In this document: piece after piece, positions 31,821 through 41,503 of the stretch | How positions within the stretch are numbered: position 1 is the first letter of the stretch | Layout of the letters: every line of letters starts with the position of its first letter | Assembly: GCF_010365285.1 (NCBI RefSeq) | Contig: NZ_CP048286.1 | Span: 620,001 to 684,000, forward strand | From: Paenibacillus rhizovicinus | Lineage (GTDB): Bacteria > Bacillota > Bacilli > Paenibacillales > Paenibacillaceae | Length of the DNA: 64,000 bases | Direction of reading: 5' to 3' | Translations under genes and position numbers: made by a program | Notes under the pieces: generated by a model | What the model saw: the letters and a program-made list of their open reading frames with translations, nothing else | Databases searched by the model: none | Told to the model about the DNA's origin: nothing

Positions 31821-34800
31821 ATGACAACGAAACAAGTCAAAAGCGTATGTCCATACTGCGGCGTCGGCTGCGGCATCGTCATGCAGGTGTTGGACAACCG
31901 CGTCGTTAAAGTCACCGGGGATAAATCGCATCCAACGAACTTCGGCCGGTTGTGCACGAAAGGAAGCACCTGCGGGACCGCGATCGCCGCGGATGGCCGG
32001 CTGACGCACGCTCACAAGCGCACCGGCCGCGAAGAACCTCCCGTCCGCATCGGCATTCGCGAAGCCTTACGCGAAACAGGCAGCAAGCTTCGCGCCATTC
32101 TCGACGAACGCGGTCCGGACGCTCTATCGTTCTACGTCTCCGGACAAATGTCGCTCGAAGCGCAATACCTCATCAATAAGCTGGCCAAAGGCTATGTGAG
32201 GACGAATAACATCGAGTCCAATTCGCGGCTATGCATGGCAAGCGCAGGCAGCGGCTACAAGCTGTCGCTCGGTGCGGACGGTCCGCCCGGCTCTTATCAA
32301 GACATGGACCGGACGGATTTATTTTTCGTCATCGGCGCCAACATGGCGGATTGCCACCCTATTCTCTACCTGCGCATGATGGACCGCGTCAAAGCCGGCG
32401 CCAAGCTTATCGTCGTCGACCCCAGGCGAAGCGCAACGGCGGATAAAGCCTCGCTCTTCATGCAAATCACGCCGGGCACCGATCTGGCGCTGCTGAACGG
32501 CTTGCTGCACTTGCTCGTCAAGAACAATGCGATCGATTCGCCTTTCATCGCGGAATTCACATCAGGGTGGGAGGATATGCCCGCCTTCTTGGAAGCTTAT
32601 GATCCTGCGAGCGTGGCGCGCGCGACCGGCATTCCCGAAGCCGACATCCGCCTCGCCGCGGAATGGATCGGCCAGGCTCCGAATTGGATCAGCTGCTGGA
32701 CGATGGGCTTGAACCAGAGCACGCACGGGACGTGGCACACGAACGCCATCTGCAATCTTCATCTGGCAACCGGCGCCATCTGCCGCCCCGGCAGCGGGCC
32801 GTTCTCCCTCACCGGACAGCCGAATGCGATGGGCGGCCGCGAAATGGGCTATATGGGCCCGGGCCTGCCCGGGCAGCGTTCCGTGCTCGTCGAAGAAGAC
32901 CGGCACTTCATCGAGGACATGTGGAACGTTCCGCGCGGGACGATCCGGACCGAGGTCGGGACAGGAACCGTGTCCATGTTCCAAAGCATGGCGGCGGGCG
33001 ATATCGAAGCATGCTGGATCATCTGCACCAACCCCGTCGCCACCGTCCCCAACCGCCGAACGGTCATTGGCGGCTTGCAAGCCGCCAAGCTCGTCATCAC
33101 GCAGGACGCCTTCTTCGGGACCGAGACGAACGCCTATGCGGACTATATGCTTCCGGGCGCCCTTTGGTCGGAGGGCGAAGGGGTCATGATCAATTCCGAG
33201 CGCAACTTGACGTTGATGCGCAAAGCGGTCGATCCGCCGGGCGAGGCGATGCCGGATTGGCAGATCATCGCGCAGGTCGCCTGCGAGATGGGGTTCGCCG
33301 AAGCGTTCGCCTACGGTTCGGCCGACGAGGTCTATCGAGAACTGCAGCAGGCTTGGAACCCGAAGACGGGTTACGATATCCGAGGCGCCGCTTACGAACG
33401 GCTGCACGAAACGCCCCTGCAATGGCCGGCAGCTTCCGCGGACGGCGATGACCGCAATCCGATTCGTTACCTGAACGGCGGCGGCAGCCAGAAACTGAAA
33501 GTCAACGACGACGGAACCATCCCGCGCATCGCGTTCCCGACCGAGAGCGGCAAAGCCGTATTCTGGGCGCGCCCCTTCCTCCCGCCTGCCGAAATGCCGG
33601 ACCAGTCGCATCCGTTCATCTTGAATACGGGCCGCGTCCAGCATCAATGGCATACCTTGACGAAGACGGGCAAAATCCCGACCTTGAACAAATTGAACCC
33701 CGGGCCGTTCATTGAAATCCATCCCGAGGATGCGGCCCAACTGGGCATTCGCGATCAAGACCCGGTCGAGATCGCTTCAAGACGAGGAACGGCTATCCTG
33801 CCCGCCGTCGTGACAGATCGGGTCCTGCCGGGCAATTGCTTCGCGCCGTTTCATTGGAATGATCTCTTCGGCGACAAGCTTGCGATCAACGAATTGACGA
33901 ACGACGCGGTCGATCCGATATCCTTTCAACCCGAATTGAAATTCTGCGCCGTTTCGCTCGCGCTCGCTCCCGCCGACAGCCGGAAGCCGGAAGAAACAGC
34001 CGGCAGCACTCATCAAACAATCGATGCCGGAGCGCAATCGGAAGGCGATTCATTATACAAGGAGGAGATATTCATGGCTAAAGTCGATACGCTGGCTACC
34101 ATGCTCGGCATCGAATCATCGTCGCCCATGTCGCTCGACAATCACGAGAAAATGTATCTGTCCGGCTTCATCGCCAGTCTGCGCACCGACGATTCCAAGG
34201 CTGCCGCCGGAATCCCCGTCCTCCCCCCGACAGCGCCGCTCGAGCAGTCCAAACGTTTCTGGCTGGACGGCATTCTAGCCGGCATGTTCTCCCGCACGTA
34301 CCTTCCGAATCCAAGCACGCAGCCGAAACAAGCCGGAGCAAGCGCCGCGGAAACGGCTGCGGTAGCTCCAGCTGTGATCGAAGCCATGCCAAACGCGGCT
34401 TCGGCCGCGACCGCTTCCGCCGGGCCGGTCATGCCAACAGACACGCCAGCCATTACACCAGCCATTACACCGGTCAATACACTAGCCATTACACCGTTAA
34501 TTACACCAGCGGTTGCATCCGCAATCACGCCGGCCCAAGAAGCGAATCGCACGGCAGCCGCCAAAACCGGCCTTACCATTCTATGGGCTTCGCAGACAGG
34601 CACGTCCGAGAGCGCGGCCATCGACTGCGCCAAGCAGCTCCAAGCGGCAGGCAACGACGTGCAGCTCGCGAACATGGACGCTTATCCTTTCGCCGAGCTT
34701 CCTTCCGAGCGCCTGCTCATCTTCATCGCAAGCACCTTCGGCGCCGGAGACCCGCCGGATAACGGCGCTTCGTTCTGGCAGCTTCTGCAGAGCGCTGCCG

Positions 34801-36176
34801 CTCCGAAGCTCGAAGAGCTTCATTACGCCGTCCTCGCCTTCGGGGACTCCAGTTACGATCAGTTTTGCGGCTTCGGGCGCAATCTGGACGAACGGCTGCA
34901 GCAGCTCGGAGCGAAGCGGCTGATCGCGCGCACCGACTGCGACTCCGATCACGAAGAACAGCTGAAGCAATGGCAGCCGGCCATGGAACGCGCAGTCCAA
35001 GCGTTCCGCGAAGCGCAGCTTGCTAGAGCCGAAGAAGCGGCGGCAGCCGACATCCGATCTTATGACCGCAATCATCCGCTCATGGCTAAACTCGCAGCCT
35101 CGAAACCGCTCAATCAGCCCGGCTCGGAGAAGGACACCCGCCATTATATCTTCGATTTGCGGCATACCGGACTCCGCTACGAATCCGGCGACGCGCTTGG
35201 CGTATGGCCGACGAACGATCCGGATACCGTGCGCGAAATCATTGCCGCCATACAAGAACGGCCTGACGCGCCCGTATTCGTCAAAGGCAAAGAGATGACG
35301 TTGGATGCTGCGCTGGCCAAGCATTTCGACATTACGCGGATCACGCCGGGACTGCTGCAGTTCGTCCAAGCGCGTTCGGGCAGCGAATGGTTGGCCCGTT
35401 TGCTCCAGGATGACCGCAAACAAGAGCTGAAGCAGTGGGTTCGGGAGCGCCAGCTGTCTGATCTGCTGCGGGAAATTCCGATCGCCGTCGATGCCAGCGG
35501 CTTCATCGGCGCGTTGAAGCCGCTGCAGCCGAGGCTCTACTCCATCTCCTCGAGCGCCAAACACAATCCCGACGAGGTGCACATCACAGTATCGACCGTC
35601 AGGTACGAGCAGAACGGCAAGCCGCGCAAAGGCGTCTGCTCCGTCTATCTCGCCGAGCGGGCGGGCGACGCCGGCGAGGTGCCGATTTTCGTCCAAAAGA
35701 CGCCTCACTTCCGTCCGCCGGCAGACCCGAGCGTCCCCATGATCATGGTCGGCGCAGGAACGGGTATCGGACCGTTCCGCGGATTCCTGCAGGAACGTCG
35801 CGCCGAAGCGGCATCGGGACGGAACTGGCTCATCTTCGGCGAGCAGCGCGAAGCGTACGATTACTACTTCAAGGATGAGTTGGACGACATGAGCGCAAGC
35901 GGCCTTCTGCACCGGCTGACGACCGCGTTCTCGCGAGATCAGGAGGAGAAGATTTACGTGCAGCATCGCATGCTGGAGCATGGCGCGGAGCTCTGGTCCT
36001 GGATCAAGGACGGCGCCCATTTCTACGTATGCGGCGACGCGAGTTCGATGGCGAAAGAAGTTGAAGCCGCGTTGAGAACGATCATCCAGCAGCACGGCGG
36101 CATGAACGCGGCGGAAGCAGACGCATTCGTCAAGGAATTGTCCCGCTCGAAGCGTTATGCGAAGGATGTGTACTGA
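31821..36176 (+). CDS. Assimilatory nitrate reductase fused to CysJ-like flavoprotein reductase
   Basis: A 1451-residue fusion. Residues 1-720 are a molybdopterin oxidoreductase with a [4Fe-4S] site (C10, C13, C17, C45), as in NasA/NasC catalytic subunits. After a linker (about 752-915) come a flavodoxin-like FMN domain (from about 918, WASQTGTSESAA), an FAD domain with RLYSISSS (about 1240) and a pyridine-nucleotide domain with GAGTGIGPFRGFLQE (about 1312). Electrons would pass from NADPH via FAD and FMN to the Mo centre and reduce nitrate to nitrite. An internal Shine-Dalgarno site before Met752 (34074) could also yield the reductase alone. Confidence 0.9.
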   Translation: MTTKQVKSVCPYCGVGCGIVMQVLDNRVVKVTGDKSHPTNFGRLCTKGSTCGTAIAADGRLTHAHKRTGREEPPVRIGIREALRETGSKLRAILDERGPDALSFYVSGQMSLEAQYLINKLAKGYVRTNNIESNSRLCMASAGSGYKLSLGADGPPGSYQDMDRTDLFFVIGANMADCHPILYLRMMDRVKAGAKLIVVDPRRSATADKASLFMQITPGTDLALLNGLLHLLVKNNAIDSPFIAEFTSGWEDMPAFLEAYDPASVARATGIPEADIRLAAEWIGQAPNWISCWTMGLNQSTHGTWHTNAICNLHLATGAICRPGSGPFSLTGQPNAMGGREMGYMGPGLPGQRSVLVEEDRHFIEDMWNVPRGTIRTEVGTGTVSMFQSMAAGDIEACWIICTNPVATVPNRRTVIGGLQAAKLVITQDAFFGTETNAYADYMLPGALWSEGEGVMINSERNLTLMRKAVDPPGEAMPDWQIIAQVACEMGFAEAFAYGSADEVYRELQQAWNPKTGYDIRGAAYERLHETPLQWPAASADGDDRNPIRYLNGGGSQKLKVNDDGTIPRIAFPTESGKAVFWARPFLPPAEMPDQSHPFILNTGRVQHQWHTLTKTGKIPTLNKLNPGPFIEIHPEDAAQLGIRDQDPVEIASRRGTAILPAVVTDRVLPGNCFAPFHWNDLFGDKLAINELTNDAVDPISFQPELKFCAVSLALAPADSRKPEETAGSTHQTIDAGAQSEGDSLYKEEIFMAKVDTLATMLGIESSSPMSLDNHEKMYLSGFIASLRTDDSKAAAGIPVLPPTAPLEQSKRFWLDGILAGMFSRTYLPNPSTQPKQAGASAAETAAVAPAVIEAMPNAASAATASAGPVMPTDTPAITPAITPVNTLAITPLITPAVASAITPAQEANRTAAAKTGLTILWASQTGTSESAAIDCAKQLQAAGNDVQLANMDAYPFAELPSERLLIFIASTFGAGDPPDNGASFWQLLQSAAAPKLEELHYAVLAFGDSSYDQFCGFGRNLDERLQQLGAKRLIARTDCDSDHEEQLKQWQPAMERAVQAFREAQLARAEEAAAADIRSYDRNHPLMAKLAASKPLNQPGSEKDTRHYIFDLRHTGLRYESGDALGVWPTNDPDTVREIIAAIQERPDAPVFVKGKEMTLDAALAKHFDITRITPGLLQFVQARSGSEWLARLLQDDRKQELKQWVRERQLSDLLREIPIAVDASGFIGALKPLQPRLYSISSSAKHNPDEVHITVSTVRYEQNGKPRKGVCSVYLAERAGDAGEVPIFVQKTPHFRPPADPSVPMIMVGAGTGIGPFRGFLQERRAEAASGRNWLIFGEQREAYDYYFKDELDDMSASGLLHRLTTAFSRDQEEKIYVQHRMLEHGAELWSWIKDGAHFYVCGDASSMAKEVEAALRTIIQQHGGMNAAEADAFVKELSRSKRYAKDVY
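34449..34512 (+). repeat. Degenerate 12-base repeats coding a Thr-Pro-Ala-Ile linker
   Basis: GCCATTACACC-type units recur several times in frame, encoding ITPAITP-like segments between the molybdopterin and flavodoxin halves. Confidence 0.75.
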
Positions 36177-36192
36177 TTCGTCCCGAAACGCA

Positions 36193-36236
36193 AAGAAGCA
36201 GTCCTTCCGGGTTGCCCTGGAGGGACTGCTTCTTCT
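36193..36236. terminator. Bidirectional terminator between nitrate reductase and the PspA-like gene
   Basis: AAGAAGCAGTCC pairs with GGACTGCTTCTT around a GC-rich inner loop, in the convergent gap. Confidence 0.75.
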
Positions 36237-36251
36237 TGTCTGCTGCGTTTA

Positions 36252-36854
36252 TCAAGATTTCCGTTCCCGCAGCAGCTTCGCAATTTCTTCTTCAATGGCA
36301 TCCGTTCCGTCGCCGCCTTGCCGCAGCTCCGACAGCGCCTCGGCCGTCAACGTTTCATGCGACAGCCGCTTAAGCCGCTCCTCCTGCTGCTTCGACGCGA
36401 CCGCTTTGCCCGCTTCCCATTCGGCCGATGCAGCCAGCGTTCTCATGAGCAGCTTATCGTGTTTCGCGCTCGCTTCGTCAACGGATTGCTTGAAGAGGGC
36501 GTAGCGCGTTTTTGTCTGAAAGATACTCTCTTCCATACTCGACGCGGAACGCTGAACGGCCGCCAGCTGCTGCTTGCAGTGATGTTCGCGTTCCAGCGCG
36601 GATCTCGCCCCGTCCGCGTCACTCCGCGCCGCCGACGCCTCGGCCTGACCGCGGCAAGCAGCCGCCTGCCGTTCCAGTCCGCGCATGCGTTCCTTCACGC
36701 TCAGCAGCTCGGATTCCAGCTTGCTGATGGCGACGGCGAATTCGCGCAGCTTCTCGCCGGCAGCTTCCAGATAAGCTTCGAACGTCGGCTCGCCGCGGCT
36801 GCCGGCCGGCTCGTCGGCTCGGAACCAGCCTTTCACTCGGCCTAGTAAACCCAT
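36252..36854 (-). CDS. PspA/IM30-like coiled-coil protein
   Basis: A 200-residue protein, mostly charged helices from about 25 to 195, with long heptad-like stretches (KLESELLSVKERMRGLERQAA, then a second around 90-130). It begins MGLLGRVKGWFRADEPAG, like the amphipathic start of PspA proteins that bind stressed membranes. It is shorter than typical PspA (about 220-230 residues), and similarity is only at the pattern level. It lies 18 bases after a gene of unknown function whose product also starts MGLMDWI, so both may dock on the membrane. Confidence 0.6.
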   Translation of the reverse strand: MGLLGRVKGWFRADEPAGSRGEPTFEAYLEAAGEKLREFAVAISKLESELLSVKERMRGLERQAAACRGQAEASAARSDADGARSALEREHHCKQQLAAVQRSASSMEESIFQTKTRYALFKQSVDEASAKHDKLLMRTLAASAEWEAGKAVASKQQEERLKRLSHETLTAEALSELRQGGDGTDAIEEEIAKLLRERKS

Positions 36855-36872
36855 ATTATCGCTCCCGCCGCT

Positions 36873-37976
36873 TTAGTCTTCGCAATATTTACGCGAATCC
36901 GCCGCTTGGAACGACGCTTGCGTGATGAATTTTCCCGGCTCGCCGTCGTCGCCGTATTCGTAGACGAACACATGGCCGCGCGGGATCTCTCTGCCCAGCA
37001 CGTGGACGTACGGGGAGTTGACCCGGTAAACGGAAGGGAACGGACAGCAGTACCAATAGGAATCTTCCTTGATCATGCCCTTCGCCAGCAGCTCTTCCAC
37101 CGTCGTTTCGTATTCGCGCTCGACCGGCGTCTCCACGAACAGTTCCCAGTGCTCGTTCAGATCCTCGATCGCCTGGGCGCGTTCGCCGGAACGGTTGATG
37201 TCGCGAATCGCCAGCTCCGAGGTCACTTTCCAAATATCGCGGGAATCCAGCTTGCAGGTCTTATTGGCAGGCCTGTTGCGATTCGCGTTCAAGTTACCCG
37301 GCCCCCGCTTCAACAGTTCAGGATCCTTCAATCCTTGCGCGATCAGAATGAAATTGGACAATGCGATCCAATATTGCTCTTCCGCTTCTTCATGCGACTC
37401 GGCGGAGACGCGGCGCCCGTTGGAAATCGTGCCGACGATGGAATCGCCCGCCTGTCTGCGCGTCCTCGCTTCTTCGTACAACAGTATGGCTTCCTTGTAG
37501 CGCTCACCCTCGGCGCGGGCCAGATCGATGTCGAGCTTCAACAGCTCTTCCATGTCGCCCGCGGCGCGGCGCAGACCGGCCAGATGCTGCTCCGGACAAG
37601 GCTGCGGTCCTTCAAGCTGCTTGCCGAGCGTTACGGGAAGAGCCATCCGCGCGGAGTTCGCGAACGCGCTTTCCTGCCTTGCGGCAACCATAATATCCGG
37701 CAGCGCGCCGTACCATACATCCGCTTGATCATGCGTAATAATCGGCACCGGTTTCGGTTGATTGCCGTCCAGCGCGTCTCCGATCAAGGCATCCGCCATC
37801 GTCTGCAGGCTTCTTGCCGCTTGAACGAAAGCGAGCGAGCGCGGCGATTGGCTCCCGGCCAGCTCCACGTGCAGCGAATACACTTGCTCGCCCAATCGCT
37901 TGTAAGCTTCCAAATGCTCGATCGGGCATATTTTCTGACCCGTAATGCCTTCTCTGATCCAATCCATTAATCCCAT
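36873..37976 (-). CDS. Unknown protein co-transcribed with the PspA-like gene
   Basis: A 367-residue soluble protein that I do not recognise. It starts MGLMDWIREGITGQKICP. It has a helical middle (HLAGLRRAAGDMEELLKLD, YKEAILLYEEARTRRQAG) and a C-terminal part with many aromatic residues (SYWYCCPFPSVYRV). There is no signal peptide or membrane segment. Scattered Cys residues (KICP, PCPEQH, WYCCP, KYCED) could bind a metal. The ATG at 37976 follows GGAGG by eight bases; the frame runs five codons longer. It is the first gene of a two-gene unit. Confidence 0.72.
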   Translation of the reverse strand: MGLMDWIREGITGQKICPIEHLEAYKRLGEQVYSLHVELAGSQSPRSLAFVQAARSLQTMADALIGDALDGNQPKPVPIITHDQADVWYGALPDIMVAARQESAFANSARMALPVTLGKQLEGPQPCPEQHLAGLRRAAGDMEELLKLDIDLARAEGERYKEAILLYEEARTRRQAGDSIVGTISNGRRVSAESHEEAEEQYWIALSNFILIAQGLKDPELLKRGPGNLNANRNRPANKTCKLDSRDIWKVTSELAIRDINRSGERAQAIEDLNEHWELFVETPVEREYETTVEELLAKGMIKEDSYWYCCPFPSVYRVNSPYVHVLGREIPRGHVFVYEYGDDGEPGKFITQASFQAADSRKYCED

Positions 37977-38113
37977 ATTTACGACCTCCATTAACGATAG
38001 TAATGAATTGTACGCGGTATCGTCGATCTTGTTTCATAATTGTTGAAATTCTTATTCATCTTACCACAGAAACAGATGCGCATTTACGAAAAAACGGCTT
38101 CATGCCCGAATGC

Positions 38114-38157
38114 AAAAAAGACCGGGCAAGAGAGGATGGAATCCTTCTTGCCCGGTC
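38114..38157 (-). terminator. Terminator of azoR
   Basis: AGACCGGGCAAG pairs with CTTGCCCGGTCT; six T residues follow on the minus strand. Confidence 0.88.
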
Positions 38158-38201
38158 TATGAGCGCGATGTCAGTCGCGGTTGGATGTATGAATGGTTCG
38201 A

Positions 38202-38837
38202 TTAAAACGATTTCGCCAGCTCTTTCGCTTTCACGATCGCGTTGGCTTTGATTTCCGGCGCCGCTGCAGGGTTAGCTGCTACGCCTTCGACGAACAACGG
38301 TTCGAAGGACGGGATGCCGAAGAACATGGAGATTTTTTTCAGATAGCTAAAGCCGCTTTCGAACGCCGCAGCCGGACCTTCGGAATACACGCCGCCGCTC
38401 GCTTGGATGTGCAGTCCTTTTTTGTCCGTAAGCAAGCCTACAGGACCTTCGGAAGTGTATTTGAACGTTTTGCCCGCTACCGCGACGGAATCGACGTATG
38501 CTTTCAGAACCGGAGGGAACGAGAAGTTCCACATCGGCGATACGAACACGTACTTGTCCGCAGCGACGAATTGATCGACGAGCTGGCCAAGACGCGCGAC
38601 TTTCGCTTTCTCGGCATCCGACAGTTGGTCGAAACCGGCGCCGGATTGTAGTTTGCCCCAGCCTGCGAATACGTCAGCATCGATATGCGGGATGTTCTCG
38701 TTGTATAGGTCCAGATGAACGATTTCATCCGTTGGGTTGGCTTCGCGATAAGCATCAATGAATTCTTTTCCTACCGCCATGCTGAAAGAAACTTGATGGT
38801 CGTGAGGATGTGCAGTAATGTACAGTACAGTTGCCAT
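38202..38837 (-). CDS. azoR: FMN-dependent NADH azoreductase
   Basis: A 211-residue flavodoxin-fold enzyme. It starts [19 protein letters not shown], with the FMN-phosphate loop in [10 protein letters not shown], then [21 protein letters not shown], the conserved PMWNF flavin contact, and [12 protein letters not shown]. It reduces azo compounds and quinones with NADH and protects against thiol and quinone stress. In Bacillus, relatives (AzoR1, AzoR2) are repressed by MarR-type regulators, but none is adjacent here. The ATG at 38837 has GGAAG upstream; an earlier ATG at 38870 lacks one. Confidence 0.93.
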   Translation of the reverse strand: MATVLYITAHPHDHQVSFSMAVGKEFIDAYREANPTDEIVHLDLYNENIPHIDADVFAGWGKLQSGAGFDQLSDAEKAKVARLGQLVDQFVAADKYVFVSPMWNFSFPPVLKAYVDSVAVAGKTFKYTSEGPVGLLTDKKGLHIQASGGVYSEGPAAAFESGFSYLKKISMFFGIPSFEPLFVEGVAANPAAAPEIKANAIVKAKELAKSF

Positions 38838-39164
38838 GTTGTGATTAACTTCCTTTCCGTTTATCTTCATTTTAAGACTTTTTCATTATCCGTCTTTTTC
38901 GCGCCGTTGTGAAGAAGGCACATTAATGTGCTCAGGTACCTCGAAGGATACCACCTGTCATTTCCAAAGTTTCCATACACGATTACAGGAAACAAAAAAA
39001 CCGCCCCCAGTCCCTGAGAGCAGTCAATTTTACAGCTATAGTCAAGATCATAGTCGTTTCTATTTAACCGGTCAGAAGCCGCTTTGCTTTGCGCAGCAGC
39101 ATCCATACGAAATGAATCCTCAGAGCCCGGTCATCGCGCTGATTACGTCGCAACGATCGGCGCT
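38838..39164. other. Intergenic region upstream of azoR
   Basis: About 330 bases with no supported gene. On the minus strand there is GGGGGCGG followed by seven T residues (about 38995-39006), but no convincing stem. The azoR promoter should lie at its left end. Confidence 0.5.
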
Positions 39165-41408
39165 TTACAATTCAATAGCGACTTCCACGCCGGTCGGCAC
39201 CCCGGGATGACTGACAAGAAGCGTACCGGACGAGGCATCGTATTGACATTCTATCTCCATTCCGCCCGCGGTTACCCGCTTCGGCGCCGCCGCGATGCGA
39301 ATGCGCGTACGAACCGTCATGTCCGAAGGCGATTCGGACACATAGCTGAACCGGTTCGCCTCGCCGGTCTCGCCGCGAACGCGCGATGAACTGATGAGGA
39401 TCGGCGACGGCGATGCCGCGATTGCCCCGTCTGCCGAAGTTCCGCCGCCTTCGTTCCCCGCAGCCGCGTCAGCTGCCGCTCCCGCGGTGTAGCTCAAGTC
39501 ATACAACAAGCAGTTATCGCCCGGTTTCAGTTCAACGCTGCTGCGGACCGGCAAGTCAGCCTCGAACAAATCGATGAACGAACCGTGCATGACCGCGCCG
39601 GCGTCCGGGCCCGTCTCATCCATCGCCTGCGCGATCACATACGGACCGCGTTGAATCTGCAGGATGCCGTCCTCGTAATAATCCAGCCCTTCCCCGCGAA
39701 TGTCCAACGCGCGGCGGACGCTGTCCGTTACGAGCTCCGCGCCTTCGCCGGACTGCGACAGCACGACCGGATTGACGCGCAGGTAGATAACCGCGCCGCT
39801 GCCTACCTCGTGTTCGCCTTCCGCAGGCTCGCGGCCAAGTCCCAGCGATTCGAACAAATGCTCCTCGGCCCGATTATACTTCCGGCTGCCGTTGCCGCGG
39901 TTCCACCATTCCCGCACGTCATGGAACGGATCGGAGCCGTCTCCCGCATAGATAAGCACGCCGCCTTCTCTCACCCACTGCCCCAGCGCTTGATGAATGC
40001 CGGGATGCTCCGGCTTCATAAACTCGTAGCTGAGCAGCAGGACCCGATAATCGTCGACGTAGCCCGGGAACGTCAGAATATTGTCCAGCTGCACGGGACG
40101 AAGCGGAATGCCTTTCTTCACGAGCGGCAGCGCCAGTCCGTAGAACGCGGACCAATCGAGCAGGTCGCGCTGCTCCGCAGTCAGGTTATCGGCCGAATCG
40201 GTGCCGTCGTACTTGAATGCCTCGCGTTCATCGTCCTCGCCGATGACATCGCCCCGCTGATACATGGCCGAATTGGCCAGGCAAAGGCCGATGCCCCGCG
40301 TGTATGAAGCGCTGCCCGCTTCTTCCTCATGGTTGTGCATGTCCCGCAGCACGCTCATGACCGTCAGCAGAACGGTTGCGTATTCGCCGGGAATCGTCTC
40401 TTTGCCCGTGCCGTCTTCGGTCGGATACTTGAGCGAGAACACGCGCCAAGGCCAAGGGCATACCTCGTATTGGCTCACGCCGGGATGAAGCAGCGATGCG
40501 ACGACGGTTTGCCGGTAATTGAAACGATAGTCGCTCCACGTATAGCGCGGGTTATCCTCGATCGGATCGTGCAGAAACCACATCTCCCGGCCCGTGCCGC
40601 GCGTCAGCTCCTGCATGATGCCGTACTCCAGGTACGCCGTTTCGAACGTACGCTCGCGCCGAACGCCTTTGTAGACATTCGCCGTTCGCGCCGTGCCCGT
40701 CCAAATCTGGGCGATAAAGCCGTCGCACGCAGGCATCGATACCAGCATCGCCTCGGGACTGACGATCCGCCACTGCGTATAGTTGATGAGACTGTGCGTC
40801 GGCACGTAGAAGCGTACGGTCCGATCGTAAGTGACGAGCGCGTATTCCTTCATTTGACTGCAAATCCGGTCCAATGCCCGGTAATACATGGCCGCTTTCA
40901 GCTTGGACGCCCGATACTGCGCATCCGGCGAGGAATGCGGCGGAATCCAATCTTCCCCGTAATAGGTGAGCCACTCGCGCTTGAACGCCTCGGAATAGCC
41001 CGATTGCGCCCAGAACTCCGGCTCTTCCATATGAATCGCTTCGATGCCGCAATCGATCGCCTTCTTGATATAGGTAGCGAGATATTCCGAGAACGAGATC
41101 GTCGGCACCATGTACGGCACGTCTTTGCCATGCAAGATATGATTCCCGGCACGGTCCGTCTGCGCTTCGTCCCAGTGATCGCGGCCATCGAATTTACCGT
41201 ACAGATAATCCTGGTACTCGCCCCATGAAACGCCCGTCATCAAGTGAATCGTATAACCCGCCTTCTTCCAGCCTTCGATACGTGCCGGCAGATCGTTTCC
41301 GATGCCGTACACCATCACGAAATCGGTGCGCAAATCATACTTCGTTCCATACGGGCGCGACTCCTGAAACCCCGTCCATTCGGGATTCGCCTTCATTCTG
41401 CGTGCCAT
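39165..41408 (-). CDS. Putative cytosolic glycoside hydrolase (GH42-like)
   Basis: A 747-residue protein without signal peptide. The N-terminal two thirds read like a TIM-barrel glycosidase; IEAIHMEEPEFW (E128/E129) is a candidate acid/base position. Around 460-530, VLLLSYEFMKPEHPG and WVREGGVLIYAGDG match the flavodoxin-like trimerisation domain of GH42 beta-galactosidases. The C-terminus is beta-rich. I cannot name the family or substrate. It is the last gene of the minus-strand sugar-transport unit, so it probably degrades the imported oligosaccharide. Confidence 0.7.
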   Translation of the reverse strand: MARRMKANPEWTGFQESRPYGTKYDLRTDFVMVYGIGNDLPARIEGWKKAGYTIHLMTGVSWGEYQDYLYGKFDGRDHWDEAQTDRAGNHILHGKDVPYMVPTISFSEYLATYIKKAIDCGIEAIHMEEPEFWAQSGYSEAFKREWLTYYGEDWIPPHSSPDAQYRASKLKAAMYYRALDRICSQMKEYALVTYDRTVRFYVPTHSLINYTQWRIVSPEAMLVSMPACDGFIAQIWTGTARTANVYKGVRRERTFETAYLEYGIMQELTRGTGREMWFLHDPIEDNPRYTWSDYRFNYRQTVVASLLHPGVSQYEVCPWPWRVFSLKYPTEDGTGKETIPGEYATVLLTVMSVLRDMHNHEEEAGSASYTRGIGLCLANSAMYQRGDVIGEDDEREAFKYDGTDSADNLTAEQRDLLDWSAFYGLALPLVKKGIPLRPVQLDNILTFPGYVDDYRVLLLSYEFMKPEHPGIHQALGQWVREGGVLIYAGDGSDPFHDVREWWNRGNGSRKYNRAEEHLFESLGLGREPAEGEHEVGSGAVIYLRVNPVVLSQSGEGAELVTDSVRRALDIRGEGLDYYEDGILQIQRGPYVIAQAMDETGPDAGAVMHGSFIDLFEADLPVRSSVELKPGDNCLLYDLSYTAGAAADAAAGNEGGGTSADGAIAASPSPILISSSRVRGETGEANRFSYVSESPSDMTVRTRIRIAAAPKRVTAGGMEIECQYDASSGTLLVSHPGVPTGVEVAIEL

Positions 41409-41448
41409 GTCTCATCGTCTCCTATCCGTTCCATAGCTGATTGTCGAT

Positions 41449-41481
41449 TAAAAAAGCCTGCCGGCTTGCGCCGGCGAGGCT
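41449..41481 (-). terminator. Terminator after the solute-binding protein gene
   Basis: AGCCT-GCCGGC-TTGC-GCCGGC with an outer AGGCT; six T residues follow on the minus strand. It lies before the GH42-like gene and probably lowers read-through into it. Confidence 0.8.
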
Positions 41482-41503
41482 GTGAGTGGACATCAAACTT
41501 CAA

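Noticed and set aside
31632..32015. Extension of the MarR frame to 269 residues
   Set aside because: The extension overlaps the divergent promoter, the hairpin and the nitrate reductase start. ATG 31631 has a strong ribosome binding site and the normal MarR N-terminus.
34074..36176. Annotating the flavoprotein reductase as a separate gene
   Set aside because: The frame is continuous with the nitrate reductase half and no stop codon intervenes; the internal start is reported as a finding instead.
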